Assembly: GCA_016793885.1 (NCBI GenBank)
Contig: JAEUHE010000065.1
Span: forward strand, 1-64,000
Reading direction: 5' to 3'
DNA from: Verrucomicrobiales bacterium
GTDB lineage: Bacteria > Verrucomicrobiota > Verrucomicrobiia > Limisphaerales > UBA11320
DNA length: 64,000 bases
Shown: piece by piece, positions 26,616 to 34,477 of the stretch
Position numbering within the stretch: position 1 is the stretch's first letter
How the letters are laid out: every line of letters starts with the position of its first letter
The notes under the pieces: generated by a model
What the model was told of the DNA's origin: nothing
The model's database searches: none
Seen by the model: only the letters and a program-made list of their open reading frames with translations
Position numbers and translations under genes: made by a program

Positions 26616-27653
26616 TCAATCCCTCGACTTGAGGGTTTCCAGCTGCCACTGGATCATCGACCGAATCATCGCTTGTTCTGCTGTCCCAATTCCAGACTGC
26701 TGGAAGTCGACGGCGAAGGCGGTCAGCCACTGCTCCTCGCGCGGCACATAGTTGAACTGACGGGAGAGACGGGCCTCGAAATCCTTCATGTGTGCGGCCC
26801 CATAAAAGATGGCGATCGTTGCACGGGACCGCTTCCGCTGCAGCAAGCGGGCGACATCCTCCATCACCTTAGCATTTCGGGCCTCCACCAGGACTTTGAG
26901 CAAACCCTCCATCCCTGGGTTGGCCTTGGCCAGCGCCTCCAGGTCCCCGCCCATCCCACCGAGCATTTCAATCATGGCCAGTCGAGCGATGCCTCGCATC
27001 TGGGGGCTCGACTCGATGAATCCCAGCAGAAGCTTGGCGATGGAATTGAGCCAGGAGCCTTCATCCAGCGCTTGCATCAATAGGGCGAACTGTTGCTCGG
27101 CTTCGTCCGCAGAGTCCTCCCCGCCAGAACCCTGAGCCGGTGGATCATCGGATCCTGAGCCTGCGATCAGTTGCTCCAGATCTCGTCGGGAGAGGTCGGA
27201 GTTCTGAAAGTGAGGACGGTTGTAGTCGATGGCGGTCAGCTGAAAGACCAACCCGAGCGATCGGGCTAGGGTGCCCTGTAGGGATTGTTCCAGGGTTTCG
27301 CGACGCAGGGGATCGTGGGCGTTTGCCAGCGACGCTGATGAGTCGCGGGCCGACTTCATTCCGACCCCCTCGTAGAGCACCACTCGATTCGTGTCCAATA
27401 GCTCCTGCAGATTTCGGTAATAGGCGGGATCACCAATGTGAGAAACGCCGACGAGCCAGATCGTCGGGCCTGGTCCTTGGCGCGGGGAGAAGCGCCGTAT
27501 CGCGATCTGAAGCTCCCGACCTTGGGAATGGGGGCTTCCTACCCTCAGATAGGAAGACGCGGTCGGCAGGACTTGGCTTTCCGACGTGCCACGCCGCGAG
27601 GCGCACCCCGATACCAGGAGCAAAAGGATGATGATCGGGGAGGTGTAGCGCAC
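26616..27653 (-). CDS. TraB/GumN-like lipoprotein
   Basis: Protein of 345 aa with a GTG start. A lipobox (LLLLVSGC) at residues 10-17 predicts lipidation. The mature part opens with TIWLVGVSHIGDPAYYRNLQ and VVLYEG, the GxxH and E motifs of the TraB/GumN/Tiki superfamily of putative metal-dependent proteases, and a later segment IAIFYGAAHMKDFE supplies the second conserved histidine. The 150-300 region is a helical insert. Known biology: relatives cleave or bind peptides at the cell surface. The substrate here is unknown. Confidence 0.75.
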   Translation of the reverse strand: MRYTSPIIILLLLVSGCASRRGTSESQVLPTASSYLRVGSPHSQGRELQIAIRRFSPRQGPGPTIWLVGVSHIGDPAYYRNLQELLDTNRVVLYEGVGMKSARDSSASLANAHDPLRRETLEQSLQGTLARSLGLVFQLTAIDYNRPHFQNSDLSRRDLEQLIAGSGSDDPPAQGSGGEDSADEAEQQFALLMQALDEGSWLNSIAKLLLGFIESSPQMRGIARLAMIEMLGGMGGDLEALAKANPGMEGLLKVLVEARNAKVMEDVARLLQRKRSRATIAIFYGAAHMKDFEARLSRQFNYVPREEQWLTAFAVDFQQSGIGTAEQAMIRSMIQWQLETLKSRD

Positions 27654-27674
27654 GTTGCCTTCAGTGGGCCGGGG

Positions 27675-28556
27675 TTAGCCTCGGTATTCGTAGGGAGCAA
27701 ATCCGCTGACGCCGGGTCTGGCGCGAAACAGCGAACCCGCCAGAGGCTGCTTGGCCAAGGCAGCGGCGTCGAGTCGCGTGCTGGCGCTGGTCATGTAGAG
27801 CTCGTCGAGGCGCTCCCCGCCAAAGCAGCAAGCGGTCACTCGCGCCACCGGCAGCTCGATTTTTCCAATCTGTTTCCCCGTTTTGGGGTCCCATCGCAGA
27901 ACCGCCCAGCCATCCCACATGCCAATCCATAGCATTCCCTCGCGGTCGATGGTCATGCCATCGGGGTACCCCACCCCTTCCGGAACGCGGATGACGGTGC
28001 GGCGATTGGTGATCGACGAGGTTGCGGGATCGAAGTCGAAAGCATCCACCCGCATCGTCGGGGTGTCGATGTAGTACATGGTGCGTTGATCGTCGGTCCA
28101 GGTGAGGCCGTTGGAGATCGAGATGTCCTTCAGCACCTGGCGGGCTTTTCGGTGTTCATCCAAGACATACAGGCCACCGGCGGGCGATTTCTCATCATAG
28201 GGCAGGCTGCCTGCCCAGAATCTTCCGGCCGGATCGGCCTTGCCGTCATTGAACCGGTTTCCGGGAAGATGGGCTTCCGGATGGGTGATCCAGGTCACTT
28301 GTCCATGGGTGAGGTTCAGCTCTCCGTAACCCTTGGCGGTGGCGACAAAGACGTTGCCGTTGGCTCCGGGAACGGCGCACCCGACGTGACATCCGACCTC
28401 AAAGGTCCGGTTTTTGCCGGACGCCGGATCAAAAAGATGCACCCGCGACTTTTCAATATCGACCCACAGCAGTTGCTTGAGCTTGGGAAGCCACGAAGGT
28501 CCTTCGCCGAGTTGGGCTTGGGTCTCAAAAACGCATTCAACGGAATTGGTATTCAT
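27675..28556 (-). CDS. SMP-30/gluconolactonase-family lactonase
   Basis: Cytoplasmic six-bladed propeller hydrolase of 293 aa. ATG 28556 is chosen because the family N-terminus (VFETQAQLGEGPSW) starts right after it, although the frame stays open far upstream. The metal-site residues typical of the family are visible: E in LGEGPSW, N in NRFNDGKADPAGRFWAGS, the ISNGLTW asparagine and D in YPDGMTIDREG. It likely opens sugar lactones made in sugar oxidation. There are 287 bp of non-coding DNA upstream, so it probably has its own promoter. Confidence 0.88.
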   Translation of the reverse strand: MNTNSVECVFETQAQLGEGPSWLPKLKQLLWVDIEKSRVHLFDPASGKNRTFEVGCHVGCAVPGANGNVFVATAKGYGELNLTHGQVTWITHPEAHLPGNRFNDGKADPAGRFWAGSLPYDEKSPAGGLYVLDEHRKARQVLKDISISNGLTWTDDQRTMYYIDTPTMRVDAFDFDPATSSITNRRTVIRVPEGVGYPDGMTIDREGMLWIGMWDGWAVLRWDPKTGKQIGKIELPVARVTACCFGGERLDELYMTSASTRLDAAALAKQPLAGSLFRARPGVSGFAPYEYRG

Positions 28557-28843
28557 GAAAGTGCAGCGGTTTAAAGCTGGGTGGATTGAACACGCGGAGG
28601 GGAGGTTTTGCCAGGAAGAAAGGCGGTGCAATAGATGCCGCCAATAATCGTAGTAATAGGTGACAGCATATGAACAACCAGTGGACCAGTTCACGGATCG
28701 GACGGTGCCTCCTGCACCTGGCCTGCATGCTTCGGCGTCCCGAGCAGGCGCCTTGGCATTGGCAGGGCATCGTGCGGGAGTTTCGAGGTTGATTCCCCCT
28801 TTCTCTTTAGCCAAGTCCGATCGGCACGTTACCTCGCTTGAGG

Positions 28844-29563
28844 CTATCGTTTGCCGATGTTGATGCTCATGATTCCACCCAGCAGATTGACGACCCTTAT
28901 TTGCTTAAAACCCATCTGGTGCATCTTGGCTTCCACGCCGCGTTGGGCGGGATAGTTCAAGAGCGATTCATAGATATAGCCATGGGTGTCTGAATCCCCG
29001 AAGAACAGGCGGCCAAAGCGGGGCACGATCCAGCGCAGATAGCAGAAGTAGGCCTGCCGCCAGGGCTGAAAGTCCGGCTTTCCAAAATCCAGGATCAAAA
29101 TCTGTCCGCCAGGTTTCGTCACGCGCCGCATTTCTTCCAGTCCCGACTCCCAGTTGGCTAGGTTTCGCAGTCCATAGCTCATGGTCACGAGATCGAACGC
29201 GGCATCAGGAAGTCCGGTGGCCATGGCATCCCCTTGGATGAACTCCGGCGGGGAGCTGCTAGGCGAGGCGTGGGCGGCCCGTTTTCGAGCGACGTTCAGC
29301 ATGGCGTTGCTGAAGTCGAGTCCGGTGACCTTCACACCCTGCGCTGCGAGTGCGAAGGCAACATCTCCGGTTCCGCAGCAGAGATCGAGTCCTCGATCCC
29401 CGGCGCGTGGATGGGCCAGCCGGATAAGTCGGCGCTTCCACCAGCGATGCATCCAGAAGCTCTGCAAGTCGTTGATGAGGTCATAGCGGGGCGCGATGCG
29501 AGCGAATAGGTCATTGACCTTTTCGGCACGCTCCTCGCCCGGACGGTAATAACGGTTGGCCAT
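28844..29563 (-). CDS. ubiE: UbiE/MenG-type quinone methyltransferase
   Basis: SAM-dependent C-methyltransferase of 239 aa that acts on demethylmenaquinone or a related quinone. The UbiE signatures are clear: FARIAPRYDLINDLQSFWMHRWWKRRLI, the SAM loop LDLCCGTGDVAFAL, and YGLRNLANWESGLEEMRRVTKPGGQILILDFG. It lies 14 bp after a UbiA-family prenyltransferase gene on the same strand, consistent with a joint role in prenylated aromatic metabolism. Menaquinone is the likeliest quinone for this phylum, but the rest of the pathway is not in the window. Confidence 0.9.
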   Translation of the reverse strand: MANRYYRPGEERAEKVNDLFARIAPRYDLINDLQSFWMHRWWKRRLIRLAHPRAGDRGLDLCCGTGDVAFALAAQGVKVTGLDFSNAMLNVARKRAAHASPSSSPPEFIQGDAMATGLPDAAFDLVTMSYGLRNLANWESGLEEMRRVTKPGGQILILDFGKPDFQPWRQAYFCYLRWIVPRFGRLFFGDSDTHGYIYESLLNYPAQRGVEAKMHQMGFKQIRVVNLLGGIMSINIGKR

Positions 29564-29577
29564 GCAACGCTAGAGGC

Positions 29578-30453
29578 TCAGGTCGCGGGTATGTAGCGCT
29601 GGAACAGGAGCGAGAGTCCGAAGAAGCCCAGGAAGAGCAGCCCGATCTCCCTGGGGACGTCGGCGACCGCCAGCAGGTCTACGAGGCAGATCCCGGCCAG
29701 CAGATGCGAGACCACCTGGCCGATGTTGCGATGAGCGGCGCGCCAGAGTGGCTTGAGAGACTTGAGCACCCACAGAATCAAGACTAGCGACAGCAGGCGG
29801 GCGTTGTCCCGGTGCGGACCGGCGTTCACGATGTAGGCGAGCACGAGCGGTGCGGCCATGGGCAGCAGGGGCCAGAAACCGATCACCCCCTGGGTGCTCT
29901 CCCGTCGGGCGATGTAGCTGAGTCCGACAATATAGCCGGCCAGCACCAATCCGCTCCAGATCACCAGTCCGTCGATTTCGAATTGTCCAAAAGAAGCTGC
30001 GAGTAGGAACAGCAGGAACCGGCATAGCGCCATAAGGACCGGTGAGAATGCCACCAATTTATGGACCGCGTCGTACAGTAGAATGGCCCCGACGAGCAAG
30101 AGTGTCAGAATTGCCGACTTGCCGCTGTGGGTGGCCAAAAGTCCGATGCCCAGCAGCAGCCACATGGTTCCTAAAATCCATACCTGTGCGAGGCTGATCA
30201 CTCCGCGGGGGATGGGGCGCTCCTGGCGATGCTGGCGGTCGAAATCGGCATCGCAGGCGTCGTTGAGATACATCCCGCCGATATACAGCGCCGAGGCTCC
30301 GACCATGAGTTGGAACAAGGTGAGGTATTCTCCGCCGCGGCCCAGCCACCAACCGGCCAGGCAATTGGACCAGACCGTGGGCAGGTTGGAAACCCGGCCC
30401 AGGACTAACAGCGCTCTCAGGTAGCTCGGCTTTGGTTCGGAAACTCCAGTCAT
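29578..30453 (-). CDS. UbiA-family prenyltransferase
   Basis: Integral membrane prenyltransferase of 291 aa with about eight helices. The first aspartate motif reads NDACDADFDRQHRQERPIP, the second is around YDAVHK. The phrase RPIPRGVIS and the CR-x2-LFLLAAS segment after the second motif resemble the EboC-like branch more than classical MenA or UbiA, but I cannot settle the branch by eye. It forms a pair with ubiE. Substrates are unknown. Confidence 0.82.
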   Translation of the reverse strand: MTGVSEPKPSYLRALLVLGRVSNLPTVWSNCLAGWWLGRGGEYLTLFQLMVGASALYIGGMYLNDACDADFDRQHRQERPIPRGVISLAQVWILGTMWLLLGIGLLATHSGKSAILTLLLVGAILLYDAVHKLVAFSPVLMALCRFLLFLLAASFGQFEIDGLVIWSGLVLAGYIVGLSYIARRESTQGVIGFWPLLPMAAPLVLAYIVNAGPHRDNARLLSLVLILWVLKSLKPLWRAAHRNIGQVVSHLLAGICLVDLLAVADVPREIGLLFLGFFGLSLLFQRYIPAT

Positions 30454-30510
30454 CGATCCCCTGAGCTAATCAAAGGTGACGGGTTCAGGGGAAGATCTGA
30501 TTTTAGTTGG

Positions 30511-32619
30511 CTATTTCGCGATTCCCCATTGCTGAAGCAGGAAGGCTTGGTCGAAGGCGCTTTCCTTCAGGTTGTCGTAGCGACCCGAAGCGCCACCATG
30601 GCCGGCCGCCATGTTGATGCGCAGGAGCAGCGGTCCCGCCCCAGTGTTGAGGGTGCGCAGCTTCGCGGTGTACTTGGCGGGCTCCCAATACATCACCTGG
30701 CTGTCATTGAGACTGGTGTTGATGAGCATGGCCGGGAACGGGGCGGCCTTCAGGTTTGTGTAGGGGCAGTAGGTTTTGAGGTAGGCGTAATCGGACGCGA
30801 TCTTCGGATTGCCCCACTCTTCGAACTCACCCACGGTGAGGGGGAGGGATTCGTCGAGCATGGTGTTGATCACATCGACGAAGGGCACATCCAGGATCGC
30901 AGTGCGGAACAGTTCGGGTCGGAGGTTGAGCACGGCGCCGATGAGCAGTCCGCCGGCGCTCCCCCCCTGGATGGCCAAATGCTCGCTGGAAGTGTATTGG
31001 CGTTGAACCAAATGTTCCGCGCAGGCGATGAAGTCGGTGAAGGTGTTTTTCTTATTCTGCATCCGGCCACCATCGTGCCACGCCTTGCCCAGATCACCGC
31101 CGCCGCGAATGTGGGCCAGGGCCACGACCACGCCTCGGTCGAGCAAGCTGAGCCGTACCGGGCTGAACTGGGGCAGGTTGGGAAAGCCGTAGGCCCCGTA
31201 CGCCGTGAGCAGCAGCGGCGATCGGCCGTTCTTCTGAAAACCCTTCCGATACACCAAGGAGATTGGGATATGGGTGCCGTCGGGAGCGGTTGCGGTAAGC
31301 CGTTCCGTCTGGTAGTTGGCGGACTCGAATCCTCCGGGGACTTCAGTCTGCTTGAGCAGCACCGACTTCCGCTGAGCGACGTCGTAGTCGTAGACTGCAG
31401 CGGGCGTGGTAAAGGAGTCGTAGTGATAGCGCAGGGTCTTGGTCCGGAACTCGGGATTGGAAAGCAGTCCAGCGGAATAAGCCTGCTCGGCGAAAGGAAC
31501 CCGATGGCTCTCGCCGCTCCGGATTTCAGTGATGCGCAAATGCGGCTGCGCATCCTCGAGTTCCGAGAGTACGTAATAGTCCTCAAAAAAATCGACCTCC
31601 TCCAGCATGACCTGGGCGCGATGCCTGACAACCACTTTCCAGTGCGCTCGATCAGGCTGGCGCACGGGGGTGCGGAAAAGGGCGAAGTTGCGGCCCGTTT
31701 GATTGGATCGGATATAAAAGTAATCTCCGTGATGATCGACGTCGTATTCGTGATCTTGCTCGCGGGGTGCCACCAGGCTCCAGGCGCCCTCGGGGGTGGC
31801 GGCGGACAGGAAGCGGACTTCGCTGGTGGTGTGGCTGGCAATGGTAAGGAAGAGCCAGGCGCGGCTGCGAGAACGTTGGATTCCGAGGTCGAAGCGCTCG
31901 TCCTTCTCCTCATAAATTAGAACGTCGGGACCTTTCTGTCCGAGCTGATGCCGATACAGCCGATAGGAGCGCTTGGCATCGTCCTCGGTCGTGTAGAACA
32001 AGGTTCGGTTGTCGGCCGTCCACTCCACATCGCTGACCCGCTCACGGCGAAAAGGCAGCATTTTGCCGGTCCGGAGGTCCTTAATCTCCAGCGTGTACTC
32101 GCGGAAACCGGTGACATCCGTGCTGTAGGCGAGCAGGTTTCCGTCATCGCTGGTGTTGATGGCTCCCAGCGACATGAATTTCTTGCCTCGAGCCAGGCGG
32201 TTTAAGTCGAGGATGACTTTCTCGGGGGCGTCGGGGCTGCCGTGGCGTCGGCAGTAGGTGGAGTACTGTTTTCCCTTCTCGGTGCGCGTGTAATAATAGT
32301 AACCATCGTGAAGCTGGGGCACCGAAAGATCCGTTTCCTTGATGTGGCTGCGCATCTCGCGGAACAGCTTGCGCTGGAGGGGGGCGGTTGGCTTCATCCA
32401 GGCCTCGGTGTAGCGGTTCTCCGCCTTGAGATAGCGGATCACGGCGGGATTCGTTTTCTCGCGTAGCCAAAAGTACGGGTCCAGTCGTTTTTCTCCATGC
32501 AAGGTGGAGACATGCCGGTGCTGGGGTGCTACCGGCGGCTCGGGTACTCGTGATTTCGGGGTTTGCGCCACGGCCAGAGTCTGGCACAGGATCATCGTGG
32601 TATAAAGCGGCAGTCTCAT
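30511..32619 (-). CDS. prolyl oligopeptidase family serine peptidase (oligopeptidase B-like, S9A)
   Basis: Protein of 702 aa with an N-terminal signal peptide (MRLPLYTTMILCQTLAVAQ), so probably periplasmic. The N-terminal half is the seven-bladed propeller (DPYFWLREKTNPAVI is the usual start). The C-terminal alpha/beta-hydrolase domain holds the triad: Ser in IQGGSAGGLLIGA, Asp in LNDSQVMYWEPAKY and His in AAGHGGASGRYD. YPPEY-like segments and the RGGGDLGKAWHDGG loop fit the oligopeptidase B branch, which cuts short peptides after basic residues. The upstream serine hydrolase gene ends one base before this start, so they form an operon. Confidence 0.9.
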   Translation of the reverse strand: MRLPLYTTMILCQTLAVAQTPKSRVPEPPVAPQHRHVSTLHGEKRLDPYFWLREKTNPAVIRYLKAENRYTEAWMKPTAPLQRKLFREMRSHIKETDLSVPQLHDGYYYYTRTEKGKQYSTYCRRHGSPDAPEKVILDLNRLARGKKFMSLGAINTSDDGNLLAYSTDVTGFREYTLEIKDLRTGKMLPFRRERVSDVEWTADNRTLFYTTEDDAKRSYRLYRHQLGQKGPDVLIYEEKDERFDLGIQRSRSRAWLFLTIASHTTSEVRFLSAATPEGAWSLVAPREQDHEYDVDHHGDYFYIRSNQTGRNFALFRTPVRQPDRAHWKVVVRHRAQVMLEEVDFFEDYYVLSELEDAQPHLRITEIRSGESHRVPFAEQAYSAGLLSNPEFRTKTLRYHYDSFTTPAAVYDYDVAQRKSVLLKQTEVPGGFESANYQTERLTATAPDGTHIPISLVYRKGFQKNGRSPLLLTAYGAYGFPNLPQFSPVRLSLLDRGVVVALAHIRGGGDLGKAWHDGGRMQNKKNTFTDFIACAEHLVQRQYTSSEHLAIQGGSAGGLLIGAVLNLRPELFRTAILDVPFVDVINTMLDESLPLTVGEFEEWGNPKIASDYAYLKTYCPYTNLKAAPFPAMLINTSLNDSQVMYWEPAKYTAKLRTLNTGAGPLLLRINMAAGHGGASGRYDNLKESAFDQAFLLQQWGIAK

Positions 32620-32620
32620 C

Positions 32621-34246
32621 TCATTTTTTAGGCTCGGTCGAGGAGCCCTGGAGCACCAGGCCCTCCTCCCGGCTGCTGGGGTTCAGCAGGGACGAGCCCC
32701 GTTTGAGCTCACAGCGCAGGCTGTCGCCATCAAAATGGCAGATCACCCGCTGGTAGTGGGCGGTCTCCACGAAACGCCAATCCATCACCAGAGTATGAGG
32801 GTCTCTCCAGGCGGCGCTGGCGGCGATCGGTGATTTCCCGAAGCTGGCGGTGGTAGCGAGGTGAAGGCGGGCGGGGGAGAGTCGGGTTTGACCCGTGATC
32901 CAACTGCCCAAGCCGGAGCGCACAGAGTGTTCCCCCTGCGCATCCTGGAGGGTGACAACGCAGTCGCGGGCCGAGAAGTGGACTGCCACGGTTCGAATCC
33001 CCAACGGATTCTCCGCCATGTGATACACACGGTCCCCCACGCGGGTGGCTTCCGGCGACTCAAACTGCCCCGTTGGCAGGGGCAGCATCAACAGCTTCAA
33101 TCGCTGCTCCAAGCGGGCACGAATCCGGGGGTCGGAAGCGAGCGGACGCGGTCCAAATCCCGGAAGCAGATGCTCCCAAATCGTGTTCAGGACCGCCTGC
33201 ATGTCTCCGGTTTCGGCCGTGATGGCGATCACCACATTCTGGTCTGGCAATACGATGCAATACTGTCCGGCGGCGCCGTCACCGCGGAAGGCATTGTGGC
33301 GACAGCGCCAGAACTGATAGCCATAGCCCTGAGCCCAATCACTCGTCTGAGCTTTTTTCGGATCATCCGACGGGGCGTTTTGAATGCGCAGCCCCGTAGC
33401 TTCCTGCACCCACGATGCCGGCAGAATTCTGCGTCCGTTCCAAGTGCCTTTCCGAAGGTAGAGCTGTCCGAGTTTGGCAATATCCTCGGTCCGAACCCGC
33501 AGTCCGAAGCCTCCGCTGTTGATCCCCTGCGGGCTCTGCTCCCAATCGGCACCTTCGATGCCCAACGGCTTGAACAGACGGGGGGTCAGGTAGTCGAGAA
33601 CGGTTTGTCCGGTTGCTTTTTGGACGATAGCGGAGAGGAGGTAGGAGGCTCCGTTATTGTAGGCGAAGTGAGTTCCCGGGAGGTGGTCGACAGGACGGGA
33701 CAGCACCGACCTAGCCCAATCCAGGGTTCGGTTCGTGAGGGAGAACCCGGGGCCGAAAAGCGAGTCCCCGCTGTGTCCACTGCCCATCATGAGCAGGTCC
33801 TTTACCTTCATGGCCGCCAGGTTTGGGCTGACCTGAGCGGGGAGTTGGTCGGGAAAAAAGGTAACCACCCGATCGTCCAAGCGCAGCTTGGCTTCGGAGG
33901 CCGCCAATCCCACCGCGGTTGAGGTGAAGCTCTTGCTCAGGCTGTAAAGGGTGTGCCGCCACTCGGGAGCATACGGTGCCCACCATCCTTCCACGACCAC
34001 CCGGCCATGGCGCACCACCATCAGGCTGTGCAGGTTCAGCTTGCCGGCTTCGACTGCTTCGAGGAAGGCGAGCACATTCGACGAGGCCACGCCCTGAGAC
34101 TCGGGACGCGCCCGAGGAAGCGGATGCGATCCTGAGGAGATTTCTCCGAGCGAGTGGGGGATCAAGCCCAGTGCTATTCCGAGGGAGGCGATCGCCAAGC
34201 CGAGCTGAGTTAGGAAGGTTCCGCGCTGACGCTGGGGTTTGATCAT
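32621..34246 (-). CDS. secreted serine hydrolase of the beta-lactamase / PBP4* family
   Basis: Protein of 541 aa from ATG 34246, which gives the signal peptide FLTQLGLAIASLGIALGLIPHSLG; the frame extends upstream to 34357 without need. The nucleophile motif is S102-x-x-K105 (YSLSKSF) and the second motif is Y196-N-N198 (FAYNNGASYLL), as in class C beta-lactamase-related esterases and peptidases. The C-terminal 150 residues are beta-rich. Family members hydrolyse esters, D-amino-acid peptides or lactams; the substrate is unknown. It is co-transcribed with the oligopeptidase. Confidence 0.88.
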   Translation of the reverse strand: MIKPQRQRGTFLTQLGLAIASLGIALGLIPHSLGEISSGSHPLPRARPESQGVASSNVLAFLEAVEAGKLNLHSLMVVRHGRVVVEGWWAPYAPEWRHTLYSLSKSFTSTAVGLAASEAKLRLDDRVVTFFPDQLPAQVSPNLAAMKVKDLLMMGSGHSGDSLFGPGFSLTNRTLDWARSVLSRPVDHLPGTHFAYNNGASYLLSAIVQKATGQTVLDYLTPRLFKPLGIEGADWEQSPQGINSGGFGLRVRTEDIAKLGQLYLRKGTWNGRRILPASWVQEATGLRIQNAPSDDPKKAQTSDWAQGYGYQFWRCRHNAFRGDGAAGQYCIVLPDQNVVIAITAETGDMQAVLNTIWEHLLPGFGPRPLASDPRIRARLEQRLKLLMLPLPTGQFESPEATRVGDRVYHMAENPLGIRTVAVHFSARDCVVTLQDAQGEHSVRSGLGSWITGQTRLSPARLHLATTASFGKSPIAASAAWRDPHTLVMDWRFVETAHYQRVICHFDGDSLRCELKRGSSLLNPSSREEGLVLQGSSTEPKK

Positions 34247-34477
34247 GTTGGTCACCGTGGTTATCACTTCGGCCGCTCGGTTGACAACAAGAATGGGGCG
34301 GCTGAGGTGGATGGGCTTGAAAGGGAAATGTCGCTGAGAGCAGGGGTCTGAAGACAAGTCGCCCTGGGTGTATAAGTTTTGTTACTCAACCTTTTTCACC
34401 CACCTGCTGACAAGAAGCGACTAGCTTACGGCAAAAGGGAGGAAGCTTGGTTCTAGGGAACCGTCGATTCTATCCCC

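Noticed and set aside
28557-28814. Longer N-terminus for the SMP-30 lactonase
   Set aside because: The family N-terminus starts at 28556, and the extension has no domain character.
34247-34477. FNR-type site upstream of the cbb3 cluster
   Set aside because: No TTGAT-N4-ATCAA-like palindrome was seen in the gap.
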